From: CATOSD01 sp965226695
GTDB taxonomy: Bacteria; Chloroflexota; Dehalococcoidia; Lucifugimonadales; CATOSD01
DNA: 64,000 nt
Direction of reading: 5' to 3'
NCBI GenBank assembly: GCA_965226695.1
Contig: OZ245405.1
Location: forward strand, 2,170,001 to 2,234,000
Shown here: in pieces, positions 1 to 8,901 of the stretch
Layout of the letters: each line of letters starts with the position of its first letter
Position numbering within the stretch: the first letter of the stretch is position 1
The notes under the pieces: generated by a model
The model's database searches: none
Told to the model about the DNA's origin: nothing
What the model saw: only the letters and a program-made list of their open reading frames with translations
Position numbers and translations under genes: made by a program

Positions 1-931
1 CGGCGGCCTCTATGAGCGACCGCGGCACGCCCTCAGGGTAGTAAGTTGGAAGGACAACTACATCTGAAATGGACAACAGGCAAGCCACGTCACTCACGTG
101 ACCGGGCAACAGCACGTCTTCAGACCAGCCCCAAACTGCCAGGTCCTCTTCCGTGACCGACTCGCGATTGTCCGGGTCCCTCGCTCCCGCCAGCACGAAC
201 ACCGCGTCAGGCCGTCTCGCCCTGACTGCCCGCGCCGCCTCCACGTACTCCACGATTCCCTTGTCATACAGCAGCCGGGATGCCATCGCCACCACCGGCG
301 CGTCCGGCGATATGCCAAGCGCCGCCCTCATCTCCCGCCGAGCCTCCCCGCTCACAGCCTCCTGGCTGTAGGCCGCGAGGTTGATGCCGGACCCGCCCGG
401 TATCACCAGCGCGCTCCGCCTGAATCTGCCGGACGCGCCGAAGAGCACGTCCGCGTCGTGCGCGGTCTGGAAGGTGACGCCGTCACTCAACGCCGCTGTG
501 AGCCTGTACAGCATTCTCGCAACCGGGCGCAGCACGGAGCGCCGGCGCCCGCCCTCAGCAAAGGCGTATCCGAGGCCGGTCACCCCGCCCACCACGACCG
601 GAACGCCCGCGAGCCTTGCCGCCAGCGCGCCGTATACGTTGGGCTTGATGGTGAAGTGCTGCGCCACGTCCGGCCGCAGCCTGCGGTAGATGCGCAGCAG
701 CGACACCAGCGACACCATCTCGGTGTATGGATTGACGCTCCCGCGGTTCAGCCGCCACGGGACGAACTCCGCGCCCAGCGCCTCGATGTCGCGCGCGTAG
801 TCTCCCGCGGGCGCCACCGCGTACACCCGGACGCCCCGCTCGACCAGCGCCCGCACGATCGGCGCGCGGAAGCGGTAGACCCGCTCCACCGAGTTGGAGG
901 TGATGGCGACCGATCGCGGCAGCTCCGTCAC
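1..931 (-). CDS. GT4 glycosyltransferase, CapM/PglA-like (3' end outside window)
   Basis: Reading the minus strand from a GTG at 931 gives an open frame of about 310 codons that runs off the left edge. It begins MTELPRSVAITSN and has the layout of GT4 enzymes that add sugars to undecaprenyl-linked glycans. An N-terminal acceptor half contains FTIKPNVYG, VTGLGYAF follows, and the C-terminal donor half has the E-x7-E motif in YPEGVPRSLIEA just before the edge. The GTG overlaps the stop of the upstream glycosyltransferase (GTGA), so the two are probably translationally coupled. The family resemblance is to CapM/PglA-type transferases; the sugar donor cannot be told. It acts at the cytoplasmic face of the membrane as part of the polysaccharide cluster. 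Confidence 0.85.
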   Translation of the reverse strand, partial: MTELPRSVAITSNSVERVYRFRAPIVRALVERGVRVYAVAPAGDYARDIEALGAEFVPWRLNRGSVNPYTEMVSLVSLLRIYRRLRPDVAQHFTIKPNVYGALAARLAGVPVVVGGVTGLGYAFAEGGRRRSVLRPVARMLYRLTAALSDGVTFQTAHDADVLFGASGRFRRSALVIPGGSGINLAAYSQEAVSGEARREMRAALGISPDAPVVAMASRLLYDKGIVEYVEAARAVRARRPDAVFVLAGARDPDNRESVTEEDLAVWGWSEDVLLPGHVSDVACLLSISDVVVLPTYYPEGVPRSLIEAA

Positions 932-2088
932 CGGACCGGCCTCTCTCCACCGCGAGCCTTGCCCGCCAGCAGCCGGCCGAACAGCTCCTCCCACATGTCC
1001 ACAACGCCATCCACCGAGTGCCGCGCGCGAACGAGGCGGCATCCCGCGTCGCCAAGCGCGCGCCGTTCCTCCGGCGCCAGGTCCATCATGCGCTCCATCG
1101 CGGCGGCGAGCGCGGCGTGGTCGCCCGGCGGCACGACAAACCCCGTCTCGCCGTCCGTCACCATTTCCGGCACGGCGCCGACCGCCGTCGCCACCACTGG
1201 CCTAGCCGACGCCATCGCCTCCAGCACCACGTTCGGCATGCCCTCCCACGCCGACGACAGCACCAGTGCGTCGCACGCGCGGTACAGCTCCGGCAGATCG
1301 TCGCGCAGCCCCAGCAGCCGGACACGTCCTGCCAGGCCCCGTTCGTCTACAAGGCCCGCCAGCTCGCCACGCAGCGGCCCATCGCCTGCGATGAGCAACC
1401 TGGCCTGCCGCCGCCCCGCGAGCGCCGCGAACGCCCGGAACAGGCCGGGGTAGTCCTTCGCCGGCGCCAGCCTGCCCGCGGCCAGCCACAGGAACTCGCC
1501 GGTGCCGGCACCCAACTCACGCCGCGTCCCACCGCGGCAGCCGCCCGCGGCGTAGCGCTCAAAGTCCACCGCGTTCGGGATGACGACCAGCCGCGAAGGA
1601 GCAGCCACGCCGCGCTCGGCTATGTGCGAGGCCAGGCTGTCGGACATGACGGTCACCGCGTCCGTCATCCAGCCGGTCGCGCCCAACACGCGTTCCCTGG
1701 CCCGCCCGTGGGCCTCGCTACGGACCGCCGAGACGACCGCGGGCACGCCGGCGAGTCGCCCGGCGATGCGAGCCGTCATGATGCCGTGGAACATGAACCC
1801 GACGAGCACGTCCGGCCGAGCCCTCCGCACGACGGCAACGGCCCTGGCTACGCCGGCCAGCTTGCCCACGCCGACGCGGGCGTTCAGGCTGACAAGGCAC
1901 ACCCCAGACTCGTCCACCTCGGCGCGCAGCGAATCATCCGAGAACGGCAGGTAGGACAGCACCGTCACCCTCCAGCCCCGTGCTGCCAGCGCGTTGGCGA
2001 CGATGACGAGCTGCCGCTCCGCTCCGCCGCGCTCCAGTCCGCTTGTGACGAACGTCACGTGGCCGCGCACCGTATCGCGGCCCTTCAC
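928..2088 (-). CDS. GT4 family glycosyltransferase
   Basis: A 386-residue GT-B fold transferase. The N-terminal domain carries the typical glycine-rich LERGGAERQL motif near residue 15. The C-terminal domain has the LAAGRLAPAKDY segment and the nucleotide-sugar-binding E-x7-E motif in WEGMPNVVLEA. I chose the GTG at 2088 because it overlaps the stop of the upstream asparagine-synthase gene as GTGA. A longer start at 2115 (also GTG) is possible but would overlap that gene by 31 bases. The gene lies in the middle of a collinear minus-strand glycan cluster. The sugar it transfers is unknown. Confidence 0.88.
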   Translation of the reverse strand: MKGRDTVRGHVTFVTSGLERGGAERQLVIVANALAARGWRVTVLSYLPFSDDSLRAEVDESGVCLVSLNARVGVGKLAGVARAVAVVRRARPDVLVGFMFHGIMTARIAGRLAGVPAVVSAVRSEAHGRARERVLGATGWMTDAVTVMSDSLASHIAERGVAAPSRLVVIPNAVDFERYAAGGCRGGTRRELGAGTGEFLWLAAGRLAPAKDYPGLFRAFAALAGRRQARLLIAGDGPLRGELAGLVDERGLAGRVRLLGLRDDLPELYRACDALVLSSAWEGMPNVVLEAMASARPVVATAVGAVPEMVTDGETGFVVPPGDHAALAAAMERMMDLAPEERRALGDAGCRLVRARHSVDGVVDMWEELFGRLLAGKARGGERPVR

Positions 2089-3950
2089 GCGGCGACGCCG
2101 TACTCGTCGTACCACAACGCAAGATTGAGCAGCCTGTACAGGTACGTCCCGCTGTCCCTCCGTCCCTCGACGTGGTCGTCGACGAGCGTTCGCAGGGCGG
2201 CAGCGTCGAACAGCGAGGCGCTAGGCCGGGCATCGTCCAGCAACACGTCCCTCATGTAGCCCGCCAGCGTCGTCCTCAGCCACTGCGACGCCGGAACCCC
2301 GAAGCCGACCTTCGGATAGTCCAGTATCTCGTCCGGCACGACGCCCCGAAGCGCCCGCCGCAGGATGCGCTTCTTGTGCAGCCACCGCACCTTATACTTC
2401 GCCGGCAGACCCATCACGTAGGCCGCCAGCCGCGTGTCCACCAGCGGCACCCGCACCTCCACGCCGTGCGCCATAGTGGCCTTGTCGACCTTCTCGAAGT
2501 ACATGTCCGGCAGGATGACGGCGCAGTCCGTGTACAGCGCCCGCTGCACAGCGTCCAGTCCGGCGAACCTCCGGTACATCTCCCGGTAGCGGGCGAACGG
2601 GTCGCTCGCCTCCAGCATCGAACGCGCTCCCTGCGCGAAGACGCTGGCTGGCCGCTCCCCGGCCCGGCGGTCCGCCAGCACCATGGCGTACTTCAGGGAG
2701 GAGTCCGGGTTGTTGAGCCGCTGGATCACCCCGTAGTACCGGACCCCGTCTGGAACCCTCGACGACGCCCACGACGTCGCCCGCGCGAACAGCGTCGCCC
2801 ACCGCTCGATCGCCATCAGCGAGTGCACCTTGTATCCGCCGAACACCTCGTCACCGCCGTCGCCCTGGAGTATCACCTTGTTGCCGTCGCCCAACTGCTC
2901 GCACAACAGGAACAGCGGGATGTTCGCCGCGTCCCCGAACGGCTGGTCGTGGCAGCGCACCAGCCGCTCGATCACTCCCGCCACGTCGCCGCCGGACACC
3001 TGCAGCTCGTGGTGGTCGGTCCCGAAGTGCTCGGCGACCTTCCTGGCCTTGGGCAGCTCGTTGACGCCCCGGTCGAAATCGAACCCCGCGGAGAATGTCT
3101 TGAGCCTGCCCCCGTAGTGCCTGGCCGCGAACGCCGTGATGGCCGACGAGTCTATCCCCCCGCTCAGGAACACGCCCACCGGCACGTCGCTCACCAGGTG
3201 GTCCACCACGGCGCGCTCCAGCAGCTCGCGCACCCTCTCGACCGCCGTGGCGTAGTCGTCCTCGACCGCCTCCACGTCGAATATCGAGCAGTACTGCTCG
3301 ACGCGCACTCCCGCGTCGTCCAGCGTGAGCACGTGGCCGGGCAGCAGCTTGCGGACGCCGGCGAACATCGTCCGCTCGCCCAGCGCGGTGTTGTAGTACA
3401 GGTACTCGTGCAGTCCGCGCCAATCGATGTCGCGGCCCACCTCGCCGGACGCCAGCAGCGCCTTGATCTCCGACCCGAACACCAGGCTCTCCGCGTCCGC
3501 GTGGTAGTACAGCGGCTTGATGCCGAAGCGGTCCCGGACGAGGTGTAGCCGCCGCTCGGCACCGTCCCACACCGCCATGGCGAACATGCCCTCCAGCTTG
3601 GCGAAGGAAGACTCGCCCCACTCGATGAACGCTCGCAGCACCACCTCGGTGTCCGACCGGCCCCGGAACTCGTGCCCGCACCGTTCCAGCGTGTGCCGCA
3701 GCTCCCGGAAGTTGTACACCTCGCCGTTGTAGGCGACGACGTATCTGCCGTCGTCCGAGCGCATCGGCTGGCGTCCGCTCTCGCTCAGGTCGATGATGCT
3801 CAGCCGCGTGTGCGCGATGCCCGCGCCGCCGCCCGTGTACTCCCCCTCGTCGTCCGGCCCGCGGTGCCGCAGGCAGGCGCCCATCCGCTGGACCAGGCCG
3901 CGGTCGACCGGCCGCCCGTCCCTGTACACTATGCCCGCAATACCGCACAT
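2085..3950 (-). CDS. asnB: Asparagine synthase (glutamine-hydrolysing) family amidotransferase
   Basis: A 621-residue protein with the full two-domain AsnB layout. It begins MCGIAGIV, placing the class II glutamine-amidotransferase nucleophile at Cys2. A C-terminal ATP-pyrophosphatase synthetase domain has the PP-loop SGGIDSS at about residue 265. In glycan clusters such enzymes often amidate uronic-acid sugars or peptide side chains rather than making free asparagine. The neighbouring sugar dehydrogenases that make uronic acids fit this, but the real substrate is inference. The length is normal and no key residue is missing. The downstream glycosyltransferase overlaps its stop. Confidence 0.92.
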   Translation of the reverse strand: MCGIAGIVYRDGRPVDRGLVQRMGACLRHRGPDDEGEYTGGGAGIAHTRLSIIDLSESGRQPMRSDDGRYVVAYNGEVYNFRELRHTLERCGHEFRGRSDTEVVLRAFIEWGESSFAKLEGMFAMAVWDGAERRLHLVRDRFGIKPLYYHADAESLVFGSEIKALLASGEVGRDIDWRGLHEYLYYNTALGERTMFAGVRKLLPGHVLTLDDAGVRVEQYCSIFDVEAVEDDYATAVERVRELLERAVVDHLVSDVPVGVFLSGGIDSSAITAFAARHYGGRLKTFSAGFDFDRGVNELPKARKVAEHFGTDHHELQVSGGDVAGVIERLVRCHDQPFGDAANIPLFLLCEQLGDGNKVILQGDGGDEVFGGYKVHSLMAIERWATLFARATSWASSRVPDGVRYYGVIQRLNNPDSSLKYAMVLADRRAGERPASVFAQGARSMLEASDPFARYREMYRRFAGLDAVQRALYTDCAVILPDMYFEKVDKATMAHGVEVRVPLVDTRLAAYVMGLPAKYKVRWLHKKRILRRALRGVVPDEILDYPKVGFGVPASQWLRTTLAGYMRDVLLDDARPSASLFDAAALRTLVDDHVEGRRDSGTYLYRLLNLALWYDEYGVAA

Positions 3951-4001
3951 CCGCGCCTACGCTCCCAGTGCCGCAAATCCCTTCCCCATCGCTCCACCGT
4001 C

Positions 4002-4023
4002 ATTCCGGCCCCCGAGCCGGAAT
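4002..4023. repeat. REP-like hairpin in the asnB upstream gap
   Basis: A perfect 8-bp inverted repeat (ATTCCGGC ... GCCGGAAT) with a 6-base loop sits in the 108-bp gap between asnB and the upstream dehydrogenase gene. It belongs to the CGTCATTCC-type dispersed repeat seen again at 12370-12483. It may act as a transcription attenuator or simply be a dispersed repeat. Confidence 0.6.
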
Positions 4024-4058
4024 CCACCTACTGACCACTGACAAACTGACCCACTCGC

Positions 4059-5399
4059 CTACAGCTTGAACACCTTATCGCCCTCCACACCCGCTCTCGC
4101 CACCGCGTTTCGCGTGTCCACGATCAGCCGGCTTCGCTCGACGACGTCCGCCCAGTCGTAGCTGCTGTGGTCCGTAACGATCACCACGCAGTCCGCCGCC
4201 GCCAGCGCCTCGCACAGCGCCGGTTCGCCCGACGTGCCCACGCTTGTCATGTCCAGCCCCGCCTCCCGTATCGACGGCGCCAGCGGGTCATGGTACGACA
4301 CGCACGCCCCCTGCTGCCTCAGCAGGTGTATCAGGTCCAGCGCCGGCGACTCCCGCGTGTCGCCCACGTCCGGCTTGTAGGCGACGCCCAGCACCAGCAC
4401 CTTCGCGCCGTTCAGTGGCTTGGACTCGCTGCCCAGCGCCCGCGTGATCTCCAACACCACGTGGTGCGGCATGGCCGAATTGATCTCGTCCGCGAGCTGG
4501 ATGAACCGCGCCGTGTACCCCAGCGTCCGCATCTTCCACACCAGGTAATGAGGGTCGACCGGGATGCAGTGCCCGCCCAGGCCGGGCCCCGGGTAGAACG
4601 GCATGAACCCGAACGGCTTGGTGGACGCCGCGTCGATGACCTCCCACACGTCCAGCCCCAGGTGCCCGCACATGATGGCCATCTCGTTGGCCAGCGCGAT
4701 GTTGGCCGCCCGGAACGTGTTCTCAAGCAGCTTCACCATCTCCGCGGCGCGGGACGAGGTCACCCGCACCACCTCGGCTATGGCGGCCCCGTACAGGCAC
4801 GCCGCCACCTCGGTGCAGGCCGGCGTGACGCCGCCGATGACCTTGGGCGTGTTGGCGATGGTCCAGTCGGCGCGGCCCGGGTCCACCCGCTCCGGCGAGA
4901 ACGCCAGGAAGAAGTCTCTCCCGACTTCAAGCCCTCCCGCCGAGCCTTCGAGCAGCCGCGGCAGCACCAGCTCCTCGGTCGACCCCGGATACGTCGTGCT
5001 CTCCAGCACCACCAGCGCGCCCTCCCTCAGCCGGGGCGCGACCTCCCGCGCCGCGGACACGATGAAGGACACGTCCGGGTCCTTGGTCTTGCCAAGCGGC
5101 GTGGGAACGCAAATGAGCACCGCGTCGGACTCGCCAACCGCGTCGTAGCCCGTGGATGCGGACAGCCTGCCGGCATCCAGCACGAGCCTCGCCACCGTCT
5201 CGGACGGCACGTCCGGGACGTGCGACCGGCCCGCGTTGACCGCCGCCACCCGCTTCGCGTCCGTGTCCACGCCGCAGACCCTGAACCCCGCGTCCGCGAA
5301 CGTCACCGCCAGCGGCAGGCCCACGTAGCCGAGGCCCACCACGCAAACAACCGCCTCCCTGCGCTCGATTCGCCCCCGAATCCTTTCGCCAGCCGTCAC
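4059..5399 (-). CDS. UDP-N-acetyl-hexosamine dehydrogenase (WecC/WbpA-like)
   Basis: A 446-residue UDP-glucose/UDP-GlcNAc/UDP-ManNAc dehydrogenase family member. It has an N-terminal Rossmann motif VVGLGYVGLPLA, a central helical domain with the catalytic cysteine in GLGGHCIPVDPHYL (about residue 270), and a C-terminal UDP-binding domain with VLGVAYKPDVGDTRESPA. The GLGGHCIPVDP form is typical of the WecC/WbpA branch that oxidises UDP-HexNAc to the uronic acid, in contrast to the GGSCFPKD form of the second dehydrogenase at 13938. It therefore probably supplies a HexNAcA donor to the surrounding glycosyltransferases. The start is a GTG. Confidence 0.9.
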   Translation of the reverse strand: MTAGERIRGRIERREAVVCVVGLGYVGLPLAVTFADAGFRVCGVDTDAKRVAAVNAGRSHVPDVPSETVARLVLDAGRLSASTGYDAVGESDAVLICVPTPLGKTKDPDVSFIVSAAREVAPRLREGALVVLESTTYPGSTEELVLPRLLEGSAGGLEVGRDFFLAFSPERVDPGRADWTIANTPKVIGGVTPACTEVAACLYGAAIAEVVRVTSSRAAEMVKLLENTFRAANIALANEMAIMCGHLGLDVWEVIDAASTKPFGFMPFYPGPGLGGHCIPVDPHYLVWKMRTLGYTARFIQLADEINSAMPHHVVLEITRALGSESKPLNGAKVLVLGVAYKPDVGDTRESPALDLIHLLRQQGACVSYHDPLAPSIREAGLDMTSVGTSGEPALCEALAAADCVVIVTDHSSYDWADVVERSRLIVDTRNAVARAGVEGDKVFKL

Positions 5400-5486
5400 C
5401 CTCGGATGCCCCCTTCGCCGCCGGCCGTCCCGAGTCCGGCGTCACTCGCATTCAGCCCCACCAGCATATCAGCCTAGCCATCGTTG

Positions 5487-5577
5487 CGCCCCCCGTAGGG
5501 GCAGGTTTGAAACCTGCTCGACGCCGGCCCACCCCGTTTGTCCCCTCTCCCTCGAGGGAGAGGGTTAGGGTGAGGGT
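5487..5577. repeat. Two dispersed palindromic repeats
   Basis: Two different palindromes lie back to back. GCAGGTTTgAAACCTGC at 5501-5517 is the same type as those at 12862-12880 and 15256-15276. CCCTCTCCCTCGAGGGAGAGGG at 5543-5564 is a perfect 22-bp palindrome followed by GTTAGGGTGAGGGTGA, the same type as 12231-12254 and 13878-13902. The second repeat reaches the 3' end of the next glycosyltransferase gene and supplies its stop codon. Confidence 0.85.
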
Positions 5578-6698
5578 GAAGGAGTCCCCCCCAACAACAC
5601 CTCCAAATACCGCTCCACCGACGCCTCCACCGAGTACACCGACGCCCTGGCCTTCAGCTCCTCCGCCGGCATCGCATCGTCCAGCGTGTCCTCGATTGCC
5701 CGCGCCATCGCTCGCCAGTCGCCCACCGGTACCAGCCGACCCCACCTGCCGCCCTCCAGCATCTCGCTCGGCCCGCTGCGGCAGTCCGTGCTCACCACCG
5801 GCGCGCCGCACGCCATCGCCTGCGCCAGCACGTTGGGGAAGCCCTCATACCTGGACGACAGCACGAACACCGACGCCCTGGACATGTATCGGAACGGGTT
5901 GACGTCGAACCCGGGCAGGTCGAACTGGTCGGACACGCCCAGACACTCGGCGAGCTCGAGCAGCCTCTCACGCTCGACGCCCTGCCCAAGTATCACCAGC
6001 CGCGCCGGCCTCGACCGCACCACCTCCGCGAACGCCCGCAGCAGGGTAGGGTAGTCCTTCTGAGGCGCCAGCCGGCCAGCGGCCAGTATCACAGGCGCAC
6101 CCCCGTCGCCGAACCACGAGTGTTCCACAGGTGCCGCTGCCTGCTCCGACAGCCCCGGCGCGACTACGGGGTTGTAGATGGTGGTGATCTTACTGGCGGC
6201 CCGCGGAGCCTGGGCACGCAGATCGTCCGCCACGCCATCGGACACCGCGACTATCCCGTCGGCGACCGGCATCAATAGCCTCACAAGCCGCATAGTCTGC
6301 CGAGACTTAAACCTTCTCTCAGCGATTGAATCAGTGAACGTGTTTGCCTGCCGAACGATAACTCGCAATCGCCTTCCGTGAAAGAGCTTGGCAATCAGCG
6401 CCGCCGCGTCCGAGGCCGGAAGCGTCGAGAGCAGTGCGGCGGGCCGCTCGCGGCGGACGTAACGCAGGAACTTCGGAATGGCGGTGAGAGTCCTGCGCGA
6501 GTCCAGATCGACCACGCGCACGCCGTCCGGCACCATGCCGAGGTAATCGCCCTCGGCCTTGACCAGGACAAGGTCCACATTCACGTCCCGTTCGACGAAG
6601 GCCTCGGCAAGCGTCAGCATGGCTCGCTCCGCACCGCCGCCGCGCATAGAGCCGGTGAACAGCGCGACCCTGCCACCCCGCGGGTCAACCTTCGCCAC
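5565..6698 (-). CDS. GT4 glycosyltransferase, tandem paralog A
   Basis: A 377-residue GT-B transferase with SMRGGGAERAM near the N-terminus, AAGRLAPQKDYPTLL at mid-length and the donor-site motif YEGFPNVLAQAM. It is a tandem duplicate of the next gene (6685-7797). By eye the C-terminal halves are much more alike than the N-terminal halves, so acceptor specificity has probably diverged while donor use is shared. The last residues (GTPSPSP) and the stop codon come from the dispersed palindrome at 5543-5577. The GTG start at 6698 overlaps the upstream gene by 14 bases. Confidence 0.87.
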   Translation of the reverse strand: MAKVDPRGGRVALFTGSMRGGGAERAMLTLAEAFVERDVNVDLVLVKAEGDYLGMVPDGVRVVDLDSRRTLTAIPKFLRYVRRERPAALLSTLPASDAAALIAKLFHGRRLRVIVRQANTFTDSIAERRFKSRQTMRLVRLLMPVADGIVAVSDGVADDLRAQAPRAASKITTIYNPVVAPGLSEQAAAPVEHSWFGDGGAPVILAAGRLAPQKDYPTLLRAFAEVVRSRPARLVILGQGVERERLLELAECLGVSDQFDLPGFDVNPFRYMSRASVFVLSSRYEGFPNVLAQAMACGAPVVSTDCRSGPSEMLEGGRWGRLVPVGDWRAMARAIEDTLDDAMPAEELKARASVYSVEASVERYLEVLLGGTPSPSP

Positions 6699-7797
6699 GG
6701 GCCTCGGTCAGCAATTCGTAGTAGCGGTCGACAGACGCCTCCACCGAGTACACGGACGCCCTGGCTTTCAGATCCTCCGCCGGCAAAGGGTTGTCTAATG
6801 TATTCTCGATAGCCCGCGCCATCGCCCGCCAGTCACCCACCGGAACCAGATGGCCCCACTTGCCGCCCTCCAGTATCTCGCTCGGCCCACTGGGGCAGTC
6901 CGTGCTCACCACGGGAGTTCCGCACGCCATCGCCTGCGCCAGCACGTTGGGGAAACCCTCGTACCTGGACGACAACACGAACACCGACGCCCTGGACATG
7001 TACCGGAACGGGTTGACGTCAAACCCCGGCAGGTCGACGCGATCGGCTACGCCCAGACGCTCGGCGAACTCGAGCAGGCCCTCCCGCTCGGCCCCCTGGC
7101 CAAGTATGACCAGCCGCGCTGGCCGCGACCGGACAACCTCCGCGAACGCCCGCAGCAGAGTGGAGTAATCTTTCTGCGGAGCCAGTCGGCCCGCGGCGAG
7201 TATCACCGGCACACCGCAGCCGTTGAACCAGGCGTGCTCCACAGGGACCGCCGCCTGCTCAGATACCCCTGGCGCGAATACGGGGTTGTAGATGGTAGTC
7301 ACCTTTCGGCTGGCGCGAGGGACGTAGCCACGCAGATCGGTTCCCACGCCATCGGACACCACAACTATACCGTCGGCGAATGGCATCAGCAGCCTCACTA
7401 GTCTCATGTATTGGCGATTTCTAAAGGTCGCCGCCTTGAGAACGTCACTAAACATGTTCGCCTGGCGCAGGAAGACACGCAGTCGTTTACGAAACATTAA
7501 CTTCGCGATCAACACGGCCATGTCTGGAAGCAGTAGTGTGGAGAGAATGGCGGATGGGCGTTCTCGGTGAACGTAACGAAGAAAGTCCGCAATGAAGCTG
7601 ACCAGCTTGCGTGTGTCCAGGTTGATCACTCGCACGTCGTTAGGAACCAAATGCAGGTACTCACCCTTTGCGTGCATCAAGACAAGGTCAACGTTCAAGC
7701 CTTTACGAGCAAGGCCAGCGGCCAGGTCCAGCATCACACGCTCCGCACCGCCACCGCTCATAGAGCCGGTGAACAGGGCTACCCTCGTAGCGTGCAC
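6685..7797 (-). CDS. GT4 glycosyltransferase, tandem paralog B
   Basis: A 370-residue duplicate of the preceding gene. It has SMSGGGAERVM at the N-terminus, AAGRLAPQKDYSTLL, and the E-x7-E motif region YEGFPNVLAQAM. I chose the GTG at 7797, one base after the TAA of the upstream gene, because GGAGG lies 8 bases before it. A TTG at 7818 would overlap the upstream gene by 20 bases. It probably adds one residue of the repeat unit, using the same donor class as paralog A. The N-terminal half is richer in A and T than paralog A. Confidence 0.86.
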   Translation of the reverse strand: MHATRVALFTGSMSGGGAERVMLDLAAGLARKGLNVDLVLMHAKGEYLHLVPNDVRVINLDTRKLVSFIADFLRYVHRERPSAILSTLLLPDMAVLIAKLMFRKRLRVFLRQANMFSDVLKAATFRNRQYMRLVRLLMPFADGIVVVSDGVGTDLRGYVPRASRKVTTIYNPVFAPGVSEQAAVPVEHAWFNGCGVPVILAAGRLAPQKDYSTLLRAFAEVVRSRPARLVILGQGAEREGLLEFAERLGVADRVDLPGFDVNPFRYMSRASVFVLSSRYEGFPNVLAQAMACGTPVVSTDCPSGPSEILEGGKWGHLVPVGDWRAMARAIENTLDNPLPAEDLKARASVYSVEASVDRYYELLTEARGEG

Positions 7798-7798
7798 C

Positions 7799-8887
7799 TT
7801 AGCGGCCTCCACGTCCAATCTCCAACATGGCCCTAACGTACTCGCTGGGGGAGTGTTCGGTAACCACTAGGTCGTGGCTTCTCTCGCCCATTTTCACCAG
7901 CCGGGCTCGGTTGGCAATGATATTCTCAATGCAGTCCTCAAGGTGAGCCGCGTCCTCCGACCTAAACACGTACCCGTATTCGCCATGACGTATGTAGCAG
8001 CGCGTTCCGTTTGAGTCGCTGCAGATGACGGGTAGTGAGTGGGCCATCGCCTCAAGATGGGACACCGCCGCCGATTCGTTTACGCTTGGTAGAACGAACA
8101 GGTCATGACTGGCATATTGGACTTGTACGTCGTGGTACGGCAAATTGGTCTTTATTCGCACTGATTCGCCGAGGCCGAGTGCCTCTTTTAACTCTTGGAC
8201 TCTTGTGAACTCCCGCCGACGCTCATCCGTAGTACAGTCTCCAATAATGGTCGCGCGCACTGCATATCGTTCGGACAGTCGAGCTACGGCCTCAATGAAC
8301 ATGTCGTGGTTCTTGCGTGCTTGAAACTTGCCAACAGACAGAATGTTCACAACGCCGGACTTGAACCATCGCTTGCTCTCCGGCGGAGTCTGCGACTCCA
8401 TCACGAAAGGTACGTAGCGAAGAGGGCGTAAGGGCTTCGGATGCGTCTCTGGCCAGCCCAGCACGGGAGTCACCCATTCACCGCGAGCCAAGCGAGCCAC
8501 TAAAGAGTTTACGAAGACCCTCTTGCGACTAACGTAACGATACATAGGATACTGGTCGTAGAGCACAACCTTTGCTCGTCCCATTCCTGCTGCAGCGAAC
8601 GAAAGCCATCCGAAGGCGGTGTACGGGTCGCGTGACACAACCAGATCGGGTTTCAGCTCTCGCATCAGCTTCCAGAAAGCGAAGGGCGGCGGCCATACCC
8701 ATTCACTTCCGCGAAGCCAGGGAGCAACAGTCGTCTCCCCGAGAACTACTGGTTCGAGCTCGTCATAGACCTCGCTGTGTTCTCGCCTCAGGGCGACAAA
8801 CGTAACGCGGTGCCCCGCGTCTAGTAGTGCCTTGACCGCGAAGCGTTGGTTTGTGTGGTACCTGGGCGCAGTAAACACGAAGTGCAT
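7799..8887 (-). CDS. GT4 family glycosyltransferase
   Basis: A 362-residue transferase with a short N-terminal domain (start MHFVFTAPRYHTNQRF). A nucleotide-sugar-binding C-terminal domain has the signatures NILSVGKFQARKNHDMF, an ASHDLFVLPSVNE segment and ESAAVSHLEAMA, which is the E-x7-E equivalent. Base composition is visibly lower in G+C than at 1-6.5 kb or 13-15 kb, which suggests separate acquisition. It is followed immediately (1 base) by paralog B. Substrate unknown. Confidence 0.83.
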   Translation of the reverse strand: MHFVFTAPRYHTNQRFAVKALLDAGHRVTFVALRREHSEVYDELEPVVLGETTVAPWLRGSEWVWPPPFAFWKLMRELKPDLVVSRDPYTAFGWLSFAAAGMGRAKVVLYDQYPMYRYVSRKRVFVNSLVARLARGEWVTPVLGWPETHPKPLRPLRYVPFVMESQTPPESKRWFKSGVVNILSVGKFQARKNHDMFIEAVARLSERYAVRATIIGDCTTDERRREFTRVQELKEALGLGESVRIKTNLPYHDVQVQYASHDLFVLPSVNESAAVSHLEAMAHSLPVICSDSNGTRCYIRHGEYGYVFRSEDAAHLEDCIENIIANRARLVKMGERSHDLVVTEHSPSEYVRAMLEIGRGGR

Positions 8888-8901
8888 TGGGGCCGATGCC
8901 G

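Noticed and set aside
98..1453. Long plus-strand open frame of about 450 codons opposite the glycosyltransferases
   Set aside because: It is rich in Arg, Pro, His and Ala, as expected from antisense reading of GC-rich genes, and the minus strand encodes two clear GT4 enzymes. The same holds for similar long antisense frames at 2172-3548, 4167-5477, 10317-11738, 13902-15185 and 60733-62013.
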